Shown: positions 17,935 through 27,340, counted from the first letter of the stretch. The stretch: DNA of 64,000 nucleotides from Ferrimonas balearica (GCF_019802085.1 NZ_JAHVHV010000004.1:186001-250000); one strand, 5' to 3'. The notes: generated by a model from the sequence alone, not told the origin. Program-made: numbers and translations.

Positions 17935-20390
17935 CGGGACTGGCGGCCCATCACCTGGGCCCCCCGATCATCCTCGGACCAGTGCAGGTCCGCATCCAGG
18001 CTCTCCAGCAGATGGAGGGCCTGGTGTTCATCCAGGGGGGGCGAATAGAGGTAGCCCTGGGCGAAGTCGCACCCGGCCTTGGTGAGGAACTGGCGCTGGT
18101 CGTGATTCTCCACCCCCTCGGCCACCACCTGGCGCTTGAGGTTGTGGGCCAGCTCGATCACGCTGGTGACGATGTTGCGGTCCACATCGGAGTTGTCCAG
18201 ATCCGAGACAAAACCCCGGTCCACCTTGAGCAGGTCAAAGGGCAGCTGCTTGAGGTAGCTCAGTGAGGAGTAGCCGGTGCCGAAGTCGTCGATGGCGATC
18301 CGCACCCCCATCCCCTTGAGCTGATGCATGATGGTCATGGCCCGGTCGAGGTTCTTGATGAGGCTCTCCTCAGTCAGCTCCAACACCAATCGGGAGGGCA
18401 GGATCCGGTGCTTCTCCAGCAGCTGCTGGAGGTGGTCCACCAGGGCGCCGTTCATGTACTGGTTGGGGGAGAGGTTGACCGCCACGTAGAAGGCGTCGCT
18501 GCCCCGCAGCTTGGAGTAGCGGGCCAGCAGCTCCACCGCGTACTCCAGCACGTAGTTGCCCAGCTCCACCCCCTCCTTGCTCTCGTCCACCTCCTGGACA
18601 AACTCCGACGGCATCACCAGTCCGCGATTGGGGTGGTACCAGCGGATCAACGCCTCGAAGCCCACCAGTCGCTGGCTGTCCATGGAGAGGATGGGCTGCA
18701 TCGCCAGGGCCAGCTGGCGCTCCTTCAGCGCGGTGCGGATGTCCTGCTCCAGCATCAGACGCCGGGACGCGCTCTCCAGCATCTGCTCGTTGAACACCCG
18801 GTAGTTGGACCGCCCCGCCTGCTTGGCCTGGTACATCGCCAGATCCGCCCGCTTAAGCAGCTCCTCGGGGCGCATCATGGGGTTGTCGCAGAACACCACG
18901 CCGATGCTGGTGGTGATGATCAGGGTGTGGCGCCCCAGCTGCACCGGCTGCTGCAAGCTGGTGAAGATCTGGTGGATGATGCGGTGGATGTCGGACTCCG
19001 ACTCCAGGCCGCGGACGATGATGGTGAACTCGTCGCCCCCCAGCCGGCACACGGTGTCCATGTTACGGATGCTCTTCTGCAGTCGGTTGGCCACGGTCTT
19101 GAGCAGCTCGTCGCCGATGTCGTGGCCCAGGGTGTCGTTGACCCGCTTGAACTCGTCCAGGTCAAGGAACAGCAGGGCGATCTGTTCGTCGGTCCGGCCG
19201 ATGCTGGCCAGGGCCTTGGCCAGCTCGTGGTGGAACATCGCCCGGTTGGGCAGCCCGGTCAGGGCGTCCATCATCGCCATCCGCTGCAGCTCGTTGGTGT
19301 AGCGATCGACGTCCCCCTCCAGACGCTCCAGCTGGCTGGCCACCTCCAAGGTGGTGCTCTCCAGCTGGTCCAGCTCATCCCGGGCCCAGCGGGACTGGTG
19401 ACGCAGCCGGTCCCGCAGATCATCGAACCGGCTCTGGGCCAGCAGCGGCAGGGCCTGACCCAGGCGATGCAGCCGCCCCAACGGCCGCCAGAACAGGGCG
19501 GCCCCCAGGCCCCCCGCAAGCAATACCGCCATCAGGAGGATCCCCGCCAGATCGCCGGCAAAGGCCCGCTCCCCCTGGGCCAGTTCGCTGACGTCTCGGA
19601 TCAGCATCAGCGTCTGCCCCCCATCCGCCACCGGCCAGGCGTAGAGCGCCCAGTGCCGGCCGTCCTGGGCCAATTGCCTGGGCCCGTCCTGCAGCGCCGA
19701 CAGGGGCACCTGCACCGCCAGGCGGTTGAGCAGCCCCAAGGTGGCGGCCCGGTTGGTGAGACTCAACAGGCTCAGGCCCCAGGGCCCGGCCCCGGACTCG
19801 GCGCTGAGCAGTGCCAGCTCCACCTGGTGATGTTCGCTCATGGGCGCCAGCACCTGGGCCAGGGAGGTGGTGAGCACCAAAGTGTGGATCTCCCCGTCCA
19901 CCAGCACCGGCACCGCCACGTCCATCAGGCAGGCCAGTTCGCAGCGAATGCGGTGGTCCGGCTCGCCATCCTGGGCCACCCGGTCGACCCAGGGGGCCGC
20001 TTCCCCCAGCGCCTCACCCTGACCCAGCGCCACAGCCATCCGCGGGTCGTAGAGGGTCACCCCCTTGAGATCCCAGAACAGCTCGAAGTCGTGCCACTGC
20101 CCCTGGAAGCGTTCCTGCATGGCCTGCAGCGCCAGCCCCTCACCGCTGCCCATCAGCATGTGCAGCTCCTGGCTCAGGGAGACCAGGCGTCGCTGCGACG
20201 TCTGCAGGCGGCTCTGGTAGTCCCGCCACAGGTAGTGGTACTGGTTGGTGAGCACCTTGTCGACCTGCTGGTCGAAGCGGCGCAGGCCGATAAGGCCGAT
20301 GATCAGACTGATGAGCAGCAGCATGAGGACGGTGGCGAGGACAAACTTCCACCGTAAACTGAGAAAACGCCCATGGCCCCGTTGCATCAT
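17931..20390 (-). CDS. Membrane GGDEF-EAL cyclic di-GMP protein with periplasmic sensor
   Basis: 819 residues from ATG 20390. Two membrane segments (about 15-40 and 285-305) flank a periplasmic sensory domain of about 240 residues, followed by a HAMP-like/coiled-coil linker. The GGDEF domain has RLGGDEFTI with an RNMD I-site five residues before it, so cyclase activity with feedback inhibition is plausible. The EAL domain is complete: FEALIRWYHP, VNLSPNQY, LELTEES, AIDDFGTGYSSL, LKVDRGFV and VAEGVEN, so it should hydrolyse cyclic di-GMP. Both activities appear intact; which dominates cannot be read. The longer upstream frame lacks conservation. Confidence 0.93.
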   Translation of the reverse strand: MMQRGHGRFLSLRWKFVLATVLMLLLISLIIGLIGLRRFDQQVDKVLTNQYHYLWRDYQSRLQTSQRRLVSLSQELHMLMGSGEGLALQAMQERFQGQWHDFELFWDLKGVTLYDPRMAVALGQGEALGEAAPWVDRVAQDGEPDHRIRCELACLMDVAVPVLVDGEIHTLVLTTSLAQVLAPMSEHHQVELALLSAESGAGPWGLSLLSLTNRAATLGLLNRLAVQVPLSALQDGPRQLAQDGRHWALYAWPVADGGQTLMLIRDVSELAQGERAFAGDLAGILLMAVLLAGGLGAALFWRPLGRLHRLGQALPLLAQSRFDDLRDRLRHQSRWARDELDQLESTTLEVASQLERLEGDVDRYTNELQRMAMMDALTGLPNRAMFHHELAKALASIGRTDEQIALLFLDLDEFKRVNDTLGHDIGDELLKTVANRLQKSIRNMDTVCRLGGDEFTIIVRGLESESDIHRIIHQIFTSLQQPVQLGRHTLIITTSIGVVFCDNPMMRPEELLKRADLAMYQAKQAGRSNYRVFNEQMLESASRRLMLEQDIRTALKERQLALAMQPILSMDSQRLVGFEALIRWYHPNRGLVMPSEFVQEVDESKEGVELGNYVLEYAVELLARYSKLRGSDAFYVAVNLSPNQYMNGALVDHLQQLLEKHRILPSRLVLELTEESLIKNLDRAMTIMHQLKGMGVRIAIDDFGTGYSSLSYLKQLPFDLLKVDRGFVSDLDNSDVDRNIVTSVIELAHNLKRQVVAEGVENHDQRQFLTKAGCDFAQGYLYSPPLDEHQALHLLESLDADLHWSEDDRGAQVMGRQSR

Positions 20391-20592
20391 GCTGTTACCG
20401 CCATCCGGTGTGAGTGAGGTGAAAAAAGCCGCCAACGCAGTGTGCGCGGCAGCATCTCGGTGGCTGGCGGTCCCCACCTGTCTGGCCTCTCATCCCGAGG
20501 CCGGTGGAAAAGCGATCGCCGTCCTTGTCGTCTTAAGTTAAGCGTAGTCCCGATCTGGCCAATGCAGGGCCCCGTTTTGCGCCGCCGCGGTG

Positions 20593-21027
20593 TCAGGGGC
20601 TCAGGGCGGTGATCCCCGGGCCCTCGGCCCGCTCCGCCGAGAGGTAGCCGATGGCCCCCGGGGTCTGGCGCAGTCGGGCCCGCATCTCCTCTTCGCTGGC
20701 CACCACCTGAGGGCGCTCGCCAGCGCCGGAGAACACCAGGTGGTTCCAGGCCCGATCCAGCTGGAAGGGCAGCAGCCCCAGCTGCTCCCGACAAAAACGC
20801 TGGTGCAGGGGGTGGCGGGTGGGCAGCACGAAGACCACCACGGCGCTGCCGTCGGGCCAGAAGGCCGCCTTACGGGTAAAGAGCGCTCGCAAACGCTTCG
20901 GGGCCAGGGTCACCGGCTCCAGGCCGCTGTTGACCACCACTCGCACCGGCGCCGCACTGGCCCTGGCCTCCCCTGCCACCGCGCCCAAGAGGATCGCCAG
21001 CGCCAAAGCGGTTCGCAACTTTCCCAT
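20593..21027 (-). CDS. Short PstS-like periplasmic-binding protein
   Basis: 144 residues with an AGGAG Shine-Dalgarno and a signal peptide ending about ARA|SAAP. The mature chain resembles one lobe of phosphate-type substrate-binding proteins: VVVNSGLEPVTLAPKRLRALF, then FCREQLGLLPFQLDRAW and GAIGYLSAE. Such half-size PBPs are common in Vibrio and Shewanella, often beside signalling genes. It is 203 bases upstream of the GGDEF-EAL gene on the same strand and could feed its periplasmic domain, but that is inference. Confidence 0.8.
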   Translation of the reverse strand: MGKLRTALALAILLGAVAGEARASAAPVRVVVNSGLEPVTLAPKRLRALFTRKAAFWPDGSAVVVFVLPTRHPLHQRFCREQLGLLPFQLDRAWNHLVFSGAGERPQVVASEEEMRARLRQTPGAIGYLSAERAEGPGITALSP

Positions 21028-21201
21028 CCCTGGGCTCCTTTTTTATGGTTTTTAAAGAGCTTAGAACATATTCAGCGCGCCTCGGCCCGGTCCGGGCCCC
21101 GGCTCACACCAGCGCGGGGCCGCCGAGCAACCGGCGGCGGTTACCTCGTGGGCAAGGCTCGGGGTATACTGGCGCCCATTCTCGACTCGACCATCACCGC
21201 C

Positions 21202-22215
21202 ATGTCCCTCTCCAATCCCAGTCAGCTGGTGTGGAAGCACGCCGACCGCCTGCCCCGTCACCTGCTGATGCTCAATGCCGATGCCGATCCCCTGCCCCTG
21301 CAACTGGCCCAGCAGGGCCACAAGGTCGAGGTGCTGACCGCCGATTACCTCAACCACCAGCGCCTGGCCGGTCAGCTCGAGGGAGTGCACTACGGGGTGG
21401 AGGGCGAGGGGCTGAGCGCCGAAGGCGCCCTCATTCGCTTGCCCAAGGCCCGGGAGCAGCTGCGCTTTCTGGTGGCGCTGGCCTGCGCCCGGCTGCCCCA
21501 GGGGGCGCCCATCTTCCTGGTGGGGGAGAACAAGGGGGGGATCCGCAGCGCCGCCAAGGCGGTGGCCCCCTGGCTGCCCCAGTGCCCCAAGCTGGCCTCC
21601 GGCAGCCACTGCCAGTTGCTGCTGGGCCACAACCCGGCCCCCCGCCCCCTGGAGCTGTCGCAGTGGTGGCAAAGCTACGAGGTGGCCACTCCGGACGGCC
21701 CCCTGGCCCTGGCCTCACTGCCGGGAGTGTTCAGCCACGGAGAGCTGGATCCGGGCACCGAGTTGCTGCTGGAGCACCTGCCCGCAAAGCCCCAGGGTCG
21801 GGTGCTGGATTTTGGCTGCGGTGACGGGGTGATCGGCACCTTCCTGGCCCGGCGCAACCCCCAGATTGAGCTGGAGATGGTGGACATCAACGCCATGGCC
21901 CTGGCGGCGGCCCGCCAGAGCCTGGTCCGCAACGAGCTGACGGGCAAGGTCTACCCCTCCGATGGCCTGTCCCAAGTGCAGGGACAGTTCGATCTGATTG
22001 TCTCCAACCCCCCTTTCCATCACGGGGCCCAGCAGACCTTCGACACCGCCCGGCGCTTTATCCGCGACGCCGCCGCGGCACTCAAGCCCGGGGGCCAACT
22101 GATCATCGTCGCCAACCACCATCTGCCCTATGGCGACGACCTGGCTCACGCTTTCGGTCGGGTGAACATCCTGGCGGCCAATAACAAGTTCAAAATCTAC
22201 GCAGACAGTAAATAA
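21202..22215 (+). CDS. rsmC: 16S rRNA m2G1207 methyltransferase
   Basis: 337 residues from ATG 21202, similar to E. coli RsmC (343). Duplicated Rossmann architecture: a degenerate N-terminal half and a C-terminal catalytic half with the SAM motif VLDFGCGDGVIGTFLA and the amino-methyltransferase motif SNPPFH. It methylates N2 of G1207 in free 30S subunits. The upstream frame is open but not conserved. Confidence 0.95.
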   Translation: MSLSNPSQLVWKHADRLPRHLLMLNADADPLPLQLAQQGHKVEVLTADYLNHQRLAGQLEGVHYGVEGEGLSAEGALIRLPKAREQLRFLVALACARLPQGAPIFLVGENKGGIRSAAKAVAPWLPQCPKLASGSHCQLLLGHNPAPRPLELSQWWQSYEVATPDGPLALASLPGVFSHGELDPGTELLLEHLPAKPQGRVLDFGCGDGVIGTFLARRNPQIELEMVDINAMALAAARQSLVRNELTGKVYPSDGLSQVQGQFDLIVSNPPFHHGAQQTFDTARRFIRDAAAALKPGGQLIIVANHHLPYGDDLAHAFGRVNILAANNKFKIYADSK

Positions 22216-22229
22216 TCGCGAAAACCTTA

Positions 22230-22257
22230 TTGACCCGCCCTCAAATCTCCCTATAAT
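22230..22257 (+). promoter_or_regulatory. Sigma70 promoter of the tRNA-Leu operon
   Basis: -35 TTGACC (22230-22235), 16-base spacer, perfect -10 TATAAT (22252-22257), then a GC-rich discriminator GCGCCTCC, as in stringently controlled stable-RNA promoters. Confidence 0.88.
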
Positions 22258-22286
22258 GCGCCTCCGTAGCAACGACGATGCATCAG

Positions 22287-22373
22287 GCAGATGTGGCGGA
22301 ATTGGTAGACGCGCTAGCTTCAGGTGCTAGTGTCCGAAAGGACGTGGGAGTTCAAGTCTCCCCATCTGCACCA
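22287..22373 (+). tRNA. tRNA-Leu (CAG)
   Basis: 87 bases with encoded CCA. Acceptor GCAGATG pairs with CATCTGC. The anticodon stem CTAGC/GCTAG closes a TTCAGGT loop, giving anticodon CAG for codon CUG. A class II variable arm is present. First of three tandem copies. Confidence 0.97.
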
Positions 22374-22390
22374 TCGACGTTGATTACATT

Positions 22391-22477
22391 GCTCAGGTGG
22401 CGGAATTGGTAGACGCGCTAGCTTCAGGTGCTAGTGTCCTAACGGGCGTGGGAGTTCAAGTCTCCCCCTGAGCACCA
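22391..22477 (+). tRNA. tRNA-Leu (CAG), second copy
   Basis: 87 bases with encoded CCA. The acceptor differs from the flanking copies (GCTCAGG pairing CCTGAGC) while the D, anticodon and T arms are identical. Anticodon CAG. Confidence 0.97.
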
Positions 22478-22482
22478 CATTT

Positions 22483-22569
22483 GCAGATGTGGCGGAATTG
22501 GTAGACGCGCTAGCTTCAGGTGCTAGTGTCCTAACGGACGTGGGAGTTCAAGTCTCCCCATCTGCACCA
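22483..22569 (+). tRNA. tRNA-Leu (CAG), third copy
   Basis: 87 bases with encoded CCA, starting five bases after copy two. Acceptor as in copy one; the variable arm carries CTAACGG as in copy two. Anticodon CAG. Confidence 0.97.
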
Positions 22570-22575
22570 TATTCG

Positions 22576-22605
22576 AGACCCTGGCTCACAGAGCCGGGGT
22601 CTTTT
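22576..22605 (+). terminator. Terminator of the tRNA-Leu operon
   Basis: AGACCCTGGCT-cac-AGAGCCGGGGTCT hairpin followed by a T-rich tail. Confidence 0.8.
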
Positions 22606-22679
22606 GCTTTTCCCCTCCCCCCCTTGTCGCTATACTGGCTCGCGCTGATAACAAATTCTAAACCCAGCAAAAAGCCGTC

Positions 22680-24353
22680 ATGCTCAATACCGATATGCTC
22701 CTTATGGATGAGGACCAGAATGCCGTCTGCATCGACCTCATCCCCTCCCAGCATCATGACCTGACCCGCGAACAGCTGCAGGCCCTGCTCGGCCAGAGTG
22801 CCTACGCCCAGTGCGCCTTCCTCGACAGCGAGGTGGAGCAGCGACTCAAGGAGCTCCAGGGCCGGCTGGCCAACGACAACGCCGACGGGCCGATGCGCCT
22901 TCGTCTGGCGGAGCGTCGCAACGGCCAGTGGAAGCTGACCCTCACCGCCGACCAGATGAGCCTGCAAGCGGAGCTGACCGCGCCCCAGGGGGGCCAGCAC
23001 GCCAGCTTCGGCCAGCTGCTCAGCGCGCTGCAGGAGCTGGAGGTGAGTGAAGGCTTGCTGCGCGCCGCCATCGATGACCTGATCCAACAAGCCAAACGCG
23101 GGGTGCCCGGCAGCCGCGTCAAGGCGGAGATCGCCCGGGGGCGTGCCCCCCGTCACGGTCAGGACGCGCGACTGGAGCGCCTGGTGCCCCTGGCCCGGGA
23201 GCGGCTGCTCAAACCCCAGGAGCAGGACGGCGGCCGGGTCGACATGCGCGATCTCGGCGCCGTGGTGATGGTCCGTGCCGGCGAGCCGGTGATGCGGCGC
23301 CATCCCCCCACCGAGGGCCAGGGCGGCTACACGGTCACCGGCAAGGCGCTGCCCGCCAAGAAGGGCAAGGACAGCCCCCTGCGCACCGGCAAGGGCACCG
23401 AGCTGGATCCCAAGGATCCCAACCTGCTGCGGGCCAGCCGCGTCGGCCAGCCCATAGAGATCCGCCACGGCATGGACGTGGACGAGGTGCTCACCGTCAA
23501 GCAGGTGGACGCCAAGCACGGCCACGTGGAGTACGACGGCTCGGTGATGATCCTCGGTGAAGTCAGCGAGGGGATGCGAGTCAAGGCCACCGGCGACATC
23601 ACCGTCGGCGGCTTTGTGGACGGCGCCCAGTTGGAGGCCGGCGGCGACATCATCGTCACCCAGGGGGTGGTGGGCCGGCAGCGGGACGACGGCAGCCTGA
23701 CCTGCGTGCTGCGCAGTGGCGGCCAGATCCTGGCCCGCTTCATCCAGTACAGCCTGCTGGAGTGCGACAGCGACATCCAGATTGAGCGCCAGCTGATGCA
23801 CTGCCAGGTGCACTGCCGGGGCAGCATCCGGGTGGGGGACGAGCACGGCCGCAAGGGCGACCTGGTGGGCGGCGAGATCGTCTGCAGCGGTCCGGTGGAG
23901 GCGGTCAACCTGGGCGCCCGTGCCGGCACCCAGACCCGGCTTCGACTGGGGGACGGGATCCAGGCGCTCAAACAGCAGCACGAACGCCTGGCGGACAAGC
24001 TCAAGGCGCTGGAGGACCAGTCGATGAAGCTGCGCCTGGCCCAGCGCAACCTGGCCCCGGTGCCGGAGTCCGGCGCCGATCCCCTGCAGACCCTGCGCCA
24101 ACAGCTGGCCCTGGGTCGGGAGAAGATCGATCAGCAGCACCAGGAGCACCTGGAGCAGCTGCGAGGCATCGAAGCGGAGATCGACGGCTTCTTCGACCGG
24201 GTGCTGATCACCGTCAAGGCCCGACTGTTTCCCCGGGTGGAGTGCGAGATCGGCCCCGCCCAGGGGATCAGCCACAAGGAGAGCGGCCCCAGCCAGCTGC
24301 TCAACCGGGACGGCAAGTTCACCGTCGCCCCCCTGGTGCACCCCCACGCCTAA
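22680..24353 (+). CDS. DUF342/FapA-family polymerising beta-helix protein
   Basis: 557 residues. An N-terminal acidic region is followed by the FapA domain (from about residue 180) with GGYTVTGKALPAKKGKD and repeated short beta-helix turns such as GHVEYDGSVMILGEVSEGM, VKATGDITVGGFVDGAQLEAGGDIIV. A coiled-coil stretch (about 420-520) follows. In Vibrio, FapA regulates uptake through PTS Glc-dependent interactions; other DUF342 proteins act at flagella. No flagellar genes are near, so its role here is open. Monocistronic behind the tRNA terminator. Confidence 0.85.
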   Translation: MLNTDMLLMDEDQNAVCIDLIPSQHHDLTREQLQALLGQSAYAQCAFLDSEVEQRLKELQGRLANDNADGPMRLRLAERRNGQWKLTLTADQMSLQAELTAPQGGQHASFGQLLSALQELEVSEGLLRAAIDDLIQQAKRGVPGSRVKAEIARGRAPRHGQDARLERLVPLARERLLKPQEQDGGRVDMRDLGAVVMVRAGEPVMRRHPPTEGQGGYTVTGKALPAKKGKDSPLRTGKGTELDPKDPNLLRASRVGQPIEIRHGMDVDEVLTVKQVDAKHGHVEYDGSVMILGEVSEGMRVKATGDITVGGFVDGAQLEAGGDIIVTQGVVGRQRDDGSLTCVLRSGGQILARFIQYSLLECDSDIQIERQLMHCQVHCRGSIRVGDEHGRKGDLVGGEIVCSGPVEAVNLGARAGTQTRLRLGDGIQALKQQHERLADKLKALEDQSMKLRLAQRNLAPVPESGADPLQTLRQQLALGREKIDQQHQEHLEQLRGIEAEIDGFFDRVLITVKARLFPRVECEIGPAQGISHKESGPSQLLNRDGKFTVAPLVHPHA

Positions 24354-24360
24354 AACCCCA

Positions 24361-24404
24361 GCCATAAGCGACTGCATGTTTCGATGCAGGTGGTCGCTTA
24401 TGGC
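24361..24404. repeat. Long perfect-armed palindrome downstream of the DUF342 gene
   Basis: A 12-base arm GCCATAAGCGAC pairs with GTCGCTTATGGC, with an inner TGCAT/ATGCA stem, spanning 44 bases. There is no immediate T-tract, so it is not a classic terminator. It may protect the upstream mRNA end or bind a dimeric protein. Confidence 0.7.
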
Positions 24405-24478
24405 ATTATGCTTGCTTGATTTTTCCCGCCCCTCGATGGGGCCACAGAGTGACAAGAATCTGTCGTTTGGGAGACCCC

Positions 24479-25087
24479 ATGGCTCAACTTCTGGACCTTC
24501 TTCGCCAGTGCCGCTTCGGCCCGCTGATGACCCGCCTGGCCCTCTGGGCCCTGGTGGCCAGCCTGGCGCTGCTGTTCCTGCCGCTGTCCGCCCTGCAATC
24601 CCTCTTCCTTAAGGAGTGGGTGGCGCAAAACGGGTTCCTGCTGGGCCTGGTGACCGTACTGAGCGCCAGCTACCTGCTGGCCGGCGCCCTGCGCATCTGG
24701 CTGGGCAACCTGCACCATCGCCAACAGGCGCAACAACGCCGTCAGAGCATTGAGGCGAAGCTGTCGGTGCTGGACGGCGTGGAGCGGGCGGTGCTGAGGG
24801 AGTTCTTCCTGCAGGGCAAGTCGGTGATCCCCATGCCCCTGAACCACCCGGCGGTGGAGGAGCTCAAAGGCTGCGGTGTGCTGGTGCAGCTCGGTGCGCC
24901 GGAGCACTACGCCATTGAGGGGCCGGTGGGCCAGATGAAGATCGCCGCCGAAGCCCGGGCCAAGCTGAGCCGCCAGGCCCTGCGTCTGCCGGAAGGCAAC
25001 CTGTCAGAACAACAACGGGCGGCCCTATTGGCCGCCCGTCCGGAGTTTGCCAACAGCCTCGGTCGAGGCCGTCGTCACGCGGCTTAG
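24479..25087 (+). CDS. Superinfection exclusion B (SieB)-family membrane protein
   Basis: 202 residues from ATG 24479 with GGGAG upstream. Two membrane spans (about 20-38 and 53-73) are followed by a basic coiled segment (HHRQQAQQRRQSIEAKL) and a cytosolic winged-helix-like tail. This is the architecture of the SieB family (named from phages lambda and P22), widely found on Vibrio and Shewanella chromosomes without phage context. No prophage genes are nearby, so a defence role is only a possibility. Confidence 0.7.
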   Translation: MAQLLDLLRQCRFGPLMTRLALWALVASLALLFLPLSALQSLFLKEWVAQNGFLLGLVTVLSASYLLAGALRIWLGNLHHRQQAQQRRQSIEAKLSVLDGVERAVLREFFLQGKSVIPMPLNHPAVEELKGCGVLVQLGAPEHYAIEGPVGQMKIAAEARAKLSRQALRLPEGNLSEQQRAALLAARPEFANSLGRGRRHAA

Positions 25088-25851
25088 AACGCCGCCACCA
25101 TCGCTTCTTGCTCTTCGCTGGCGGAGAGCTGATGCTCCACCTCGGCGATGATCCGCTGGTAGGAGTCTTCCTGCAGCGGACGTTGCCAGTCCAGGGTGCC
25201 CACCAAAATGGCGAAGGCGGAGTAGATCTCCCGGGGGTTCAGCTGCTTCACCGCGTTGTGCATCAGCGGGTTGTGGATCACTCCGGAGGCGCCGCGCTGG
25301 AAACAGGCCATCATGGCGTGGAGGGTTTTCACCTCGTCGTCGGTGGCGGTCAGCTCGCCCTGGATCCGGGCCGCTTCCACCACCCGCAGGATGGCGGTGT
25401 AGAACTGCTCCAGGTACATCTTCAGCTCCTGAACCCGGTACTCGCTGGCGCGCTCCACCACCTTGGGGGCGCCCCCCAGGGTGTTGAAGCCCAGGGTCCA
25501 GGCGGAACGGTTGACGGCCACCACGGCGCACAGGTGCATCGCCACCCAGCGCTCGGCGAAGCTCAGCTCGCTGGTCATAAAGTGGGGCTGACGCTCCACC
25601 ATCTGCTCCACGTGCCGGGCGAAGATGGCCACCAGTAGATCCTCCTTGCTGGAGAAGTGCTTATACAGGGTGCCGGCACTGCAGCCGGCCAGGGGGGCCA
25701 GCTCGGAGAAGCGGAAGGACACCAGGCCCTGCTCTCGGATAAGTTGCTCCGCCAGACGTATTAGCACTTGGTCCCGTTGACGAAAACGGGTCTGAGTGGG
25801 AGAGCTCCAGCTGGATGTGCCGCTGGCCTCCATGGCCGATGCTGTAGTCAT
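25084..25851 (-). CDS. TetR-family transcriptional regulator
   Basis: 255 residues from ATG 25851, with AAGG upstream. The TetR DNA-binding helix-turn-helix is at about residues 22-65: LIREQGLVSFRFSELAPLAG and AGTLYKHFSSKEDLL. The ligand-binding half is helical, with unknown ligand. The gene is convergent with SieB (four-base overlap) and tandem downstream of asd but separated from it by a terminator. Target not evident. Confidence 0.88.
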   Translation of the reverse strand: MTTASAMEASGTSSWSSPTQTRFRQRDQVLIRLAEQLIREQGLVSFRFSELAPLAGCSAGTLYKHFSSKEDLLVAIFARHVEQMVERQPHFMTSELSFAERWVAMHLCAVVAVNRSAWTLGFNTLGGAPKVVERASEYRVQELKMYLEQFYTAILRVVEAARIQGELTATDDEVKTLHAMMACFQRGASGVIHNPLMHNAVKQLNPREIYSAFAILVGTLDWQRPLQEDSYQRIIAEVEHQLSASEEQEAMVAAF

Positions 25852-25977
25852 TTGGATCGCCTTATCGCCAAATACAAGTGACCACACTCTACGTCCGGTT
25901 TCTTAACACAACTGTGCTATACGCCCAATTTTCTCTCTTCCGAGCGGGACAAAATGTCAAAATTGGAGCTGAAGCAC

Positions 25978-26008
25978 AAAAAAGGGAGCCACTTTTGCTC
26001 CCTTTTTG
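25978..26008. terminator. Intrinsic terminator downstream of asd
   Basis: AAAGGGAGC-N6-GCTCCCTTT stem with T-tracts in both orientations; ends the asd transcript on the minus strand. Confidence 0.85.
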
Positions 26009-26013
26009 CCCTT

Positions 26014-27129
26014 TTAACGTCGAATCTCCGTCAAAATCCTTAACATTCGTCTCAGGGGCTCCGCCGCCCCCCACAGCAGCTGGTCCCCGATGGTGAAGGC
26101 GCTGAGGTACTCCGGCCCCATGGACAGCTTACGCAGCCGGCCGATGGGCACGCTGAGGCGGCCGGTAACCTTGGCCGGGGAGAGCTCGGCAATGCTGGCC
26201 TCCCGCTCGTTGGGCACCACCTTGACCCAGGGGTTGTGGGCCGCCAGCAGGGCTTCGATCTCCGCCAGGGGCAGATCGCGGCGCAGCTTAATGGTCAGCG
26301 CCTGGCTGTGGCAGCGCATGGCGCCGATGCGCACGCAGATCCCATCGATGGGCAGGTGCCCCTCGTCGTGACCCAGGATCTTGTTGGCCTCCACCTGGGC
26401 CTTCCACTCCTCCCGGCTTTGACCGCTGGGCAGGGCGCTGTCAATCCAGGGGATCAGGCTGCCCGCCAGGGGGGCGCCGAACTGCGCCGTGGGGAAGGCG
26501 TCGCTGGCCAGGGTGTCGGTGACCTGCCGGTCGATGTCGAGGATGGCGCTGGCCGGGTCCGCCAGGGCCGGGGCCACGCTCTGGTGCAGCGCCCCCATCT
26601 GGCTGAGCAGCTCCTTCATGTTGCGCGCCCCGGCACCGGAGGCGGCCTGGTAGGTCATGGGGCTGACCCACTCGATAAGATCCGCCTCCAGCAGCCCCCC
26701 CAGGGCCATCAGCAAGAGCGATACCGTGCAGTTGCCGCCGACAAAGGTGCGCTGGCCCTGGGCCAGGGCCAGGTCGATGACGCCGCGGTTGACCGGGTCC
26801 AGCACGATCACCGCCTCCGGGGTCATGCGCAACGTCGAGGCGGCGTCGATCCAGTAGCCCTGCCAGCCACCTTGGCGCAGGGACGAGTAGACCGCCTGGG
26901 TGTAGTCGCCGCCCTGGCAGGTGAGGATCACGTCCAGCTCGGCCAGGGCGTCCAGGTCATAGGCGTCCTTAAGGGGTTTTCCGCCCCCCAGGGCCGGGCC
27001 CGGCTCCCCCACCTGGGAGGTGGTGAAGAAGCGCGCGTCGATGCGGGCGAAATCCTCCTCCTCCACCATCCGCTGCAACAACACCGACCCGACCATGCCG
27101 CGCCACCCGACGAACCCCACCTTCAACAT
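26014..27129 (-). CDS. asd: Aspartate-semialdehyde dehydrogenase
   Basis: 371 residues, the gammaproteobacterial Asd type (E. coli 367). It reduces aspartyl phosphate to aspartate semialdehyde with NADPH, the branch point to lysine/DAP, threonine and methionine. N-terminal nucleotide loop [18 protein letters not shown], active-site [16 protein letters not shown] with the catalytic Cys, and the C-terminal His motif [13 protein letters not shown] are all present. Divergent from the microprotein gene at 27341. Confidence 0.97.
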   Translation of the reverse strand: MLKVGFVGWRGMVGSVLLQRMVEEEDFARIDARFFTTSQVGEPGPALGGGKPLKDAYDLDALAELDVILTCQGGDYTQAVYSSLRQGGWQGYWIDAASTLRMTPEAVIVLDPVNRGVIDLALAQGQRTFVGGNCTVSLLLMALGGLLEADLIEWVSPMTYQAASGAGARNMKELLSQMGALHQSVAPALADPASAILDIDRQVTDTLASDAFPTAQFGAPLAGSLIPWIDSALPSGQSREEWKAQVEANKILGHDEGHLPIDGICVRIGAMRCHSQALTIKLRRDLPLAEIEALLAAHNPWVKVVPNEREASIAELSPAKVTGRLSVPIGRLRKLSMGPEYLSAFTIGDQLLWGAAEPLRRMLRILTEIRR

Positions 27130-27235
27130 CCGCTCTCTCCTTCGGACCTGCTCACGAAAGCCCCCACTCTACCCCCTCGCCACCAGACAAAAAAGAGAGG
27201 AAGTGGCTGAGTTATAACCAACACCCGAAGTGATC

Positions 27236-27298
27236 ATCGCCCCGGCCCGGGGCATTTGGCCGGACCAGTCGAATTTTTGCTCGATCCGCCGGGGCGAT
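27236..27298. promoter_or_regulatory. Overlapping alternative hairpins upstream of microprotein gene
   Basis: An 11-base perfect inverted repeat, ATCGCCCCGGC (27236-27246) and GCCGGGGCGAT (27288-27298), overlaps a compact 15-base palindrome GCCCCGG-c-CCGGGGC (27239-27253). The two folds exclude each other. The region lies between divergent asd and the microprotein gene; it may be operator or attenuator-like. A GATAAT -10-like hexamer overlaps its right edge. Confidence 0.4.
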
Positions 27299-27340
27299 AA
27301 TGCTATCTATTCGGTAAATGTCGTTCGCTTTGGAGGCCCC

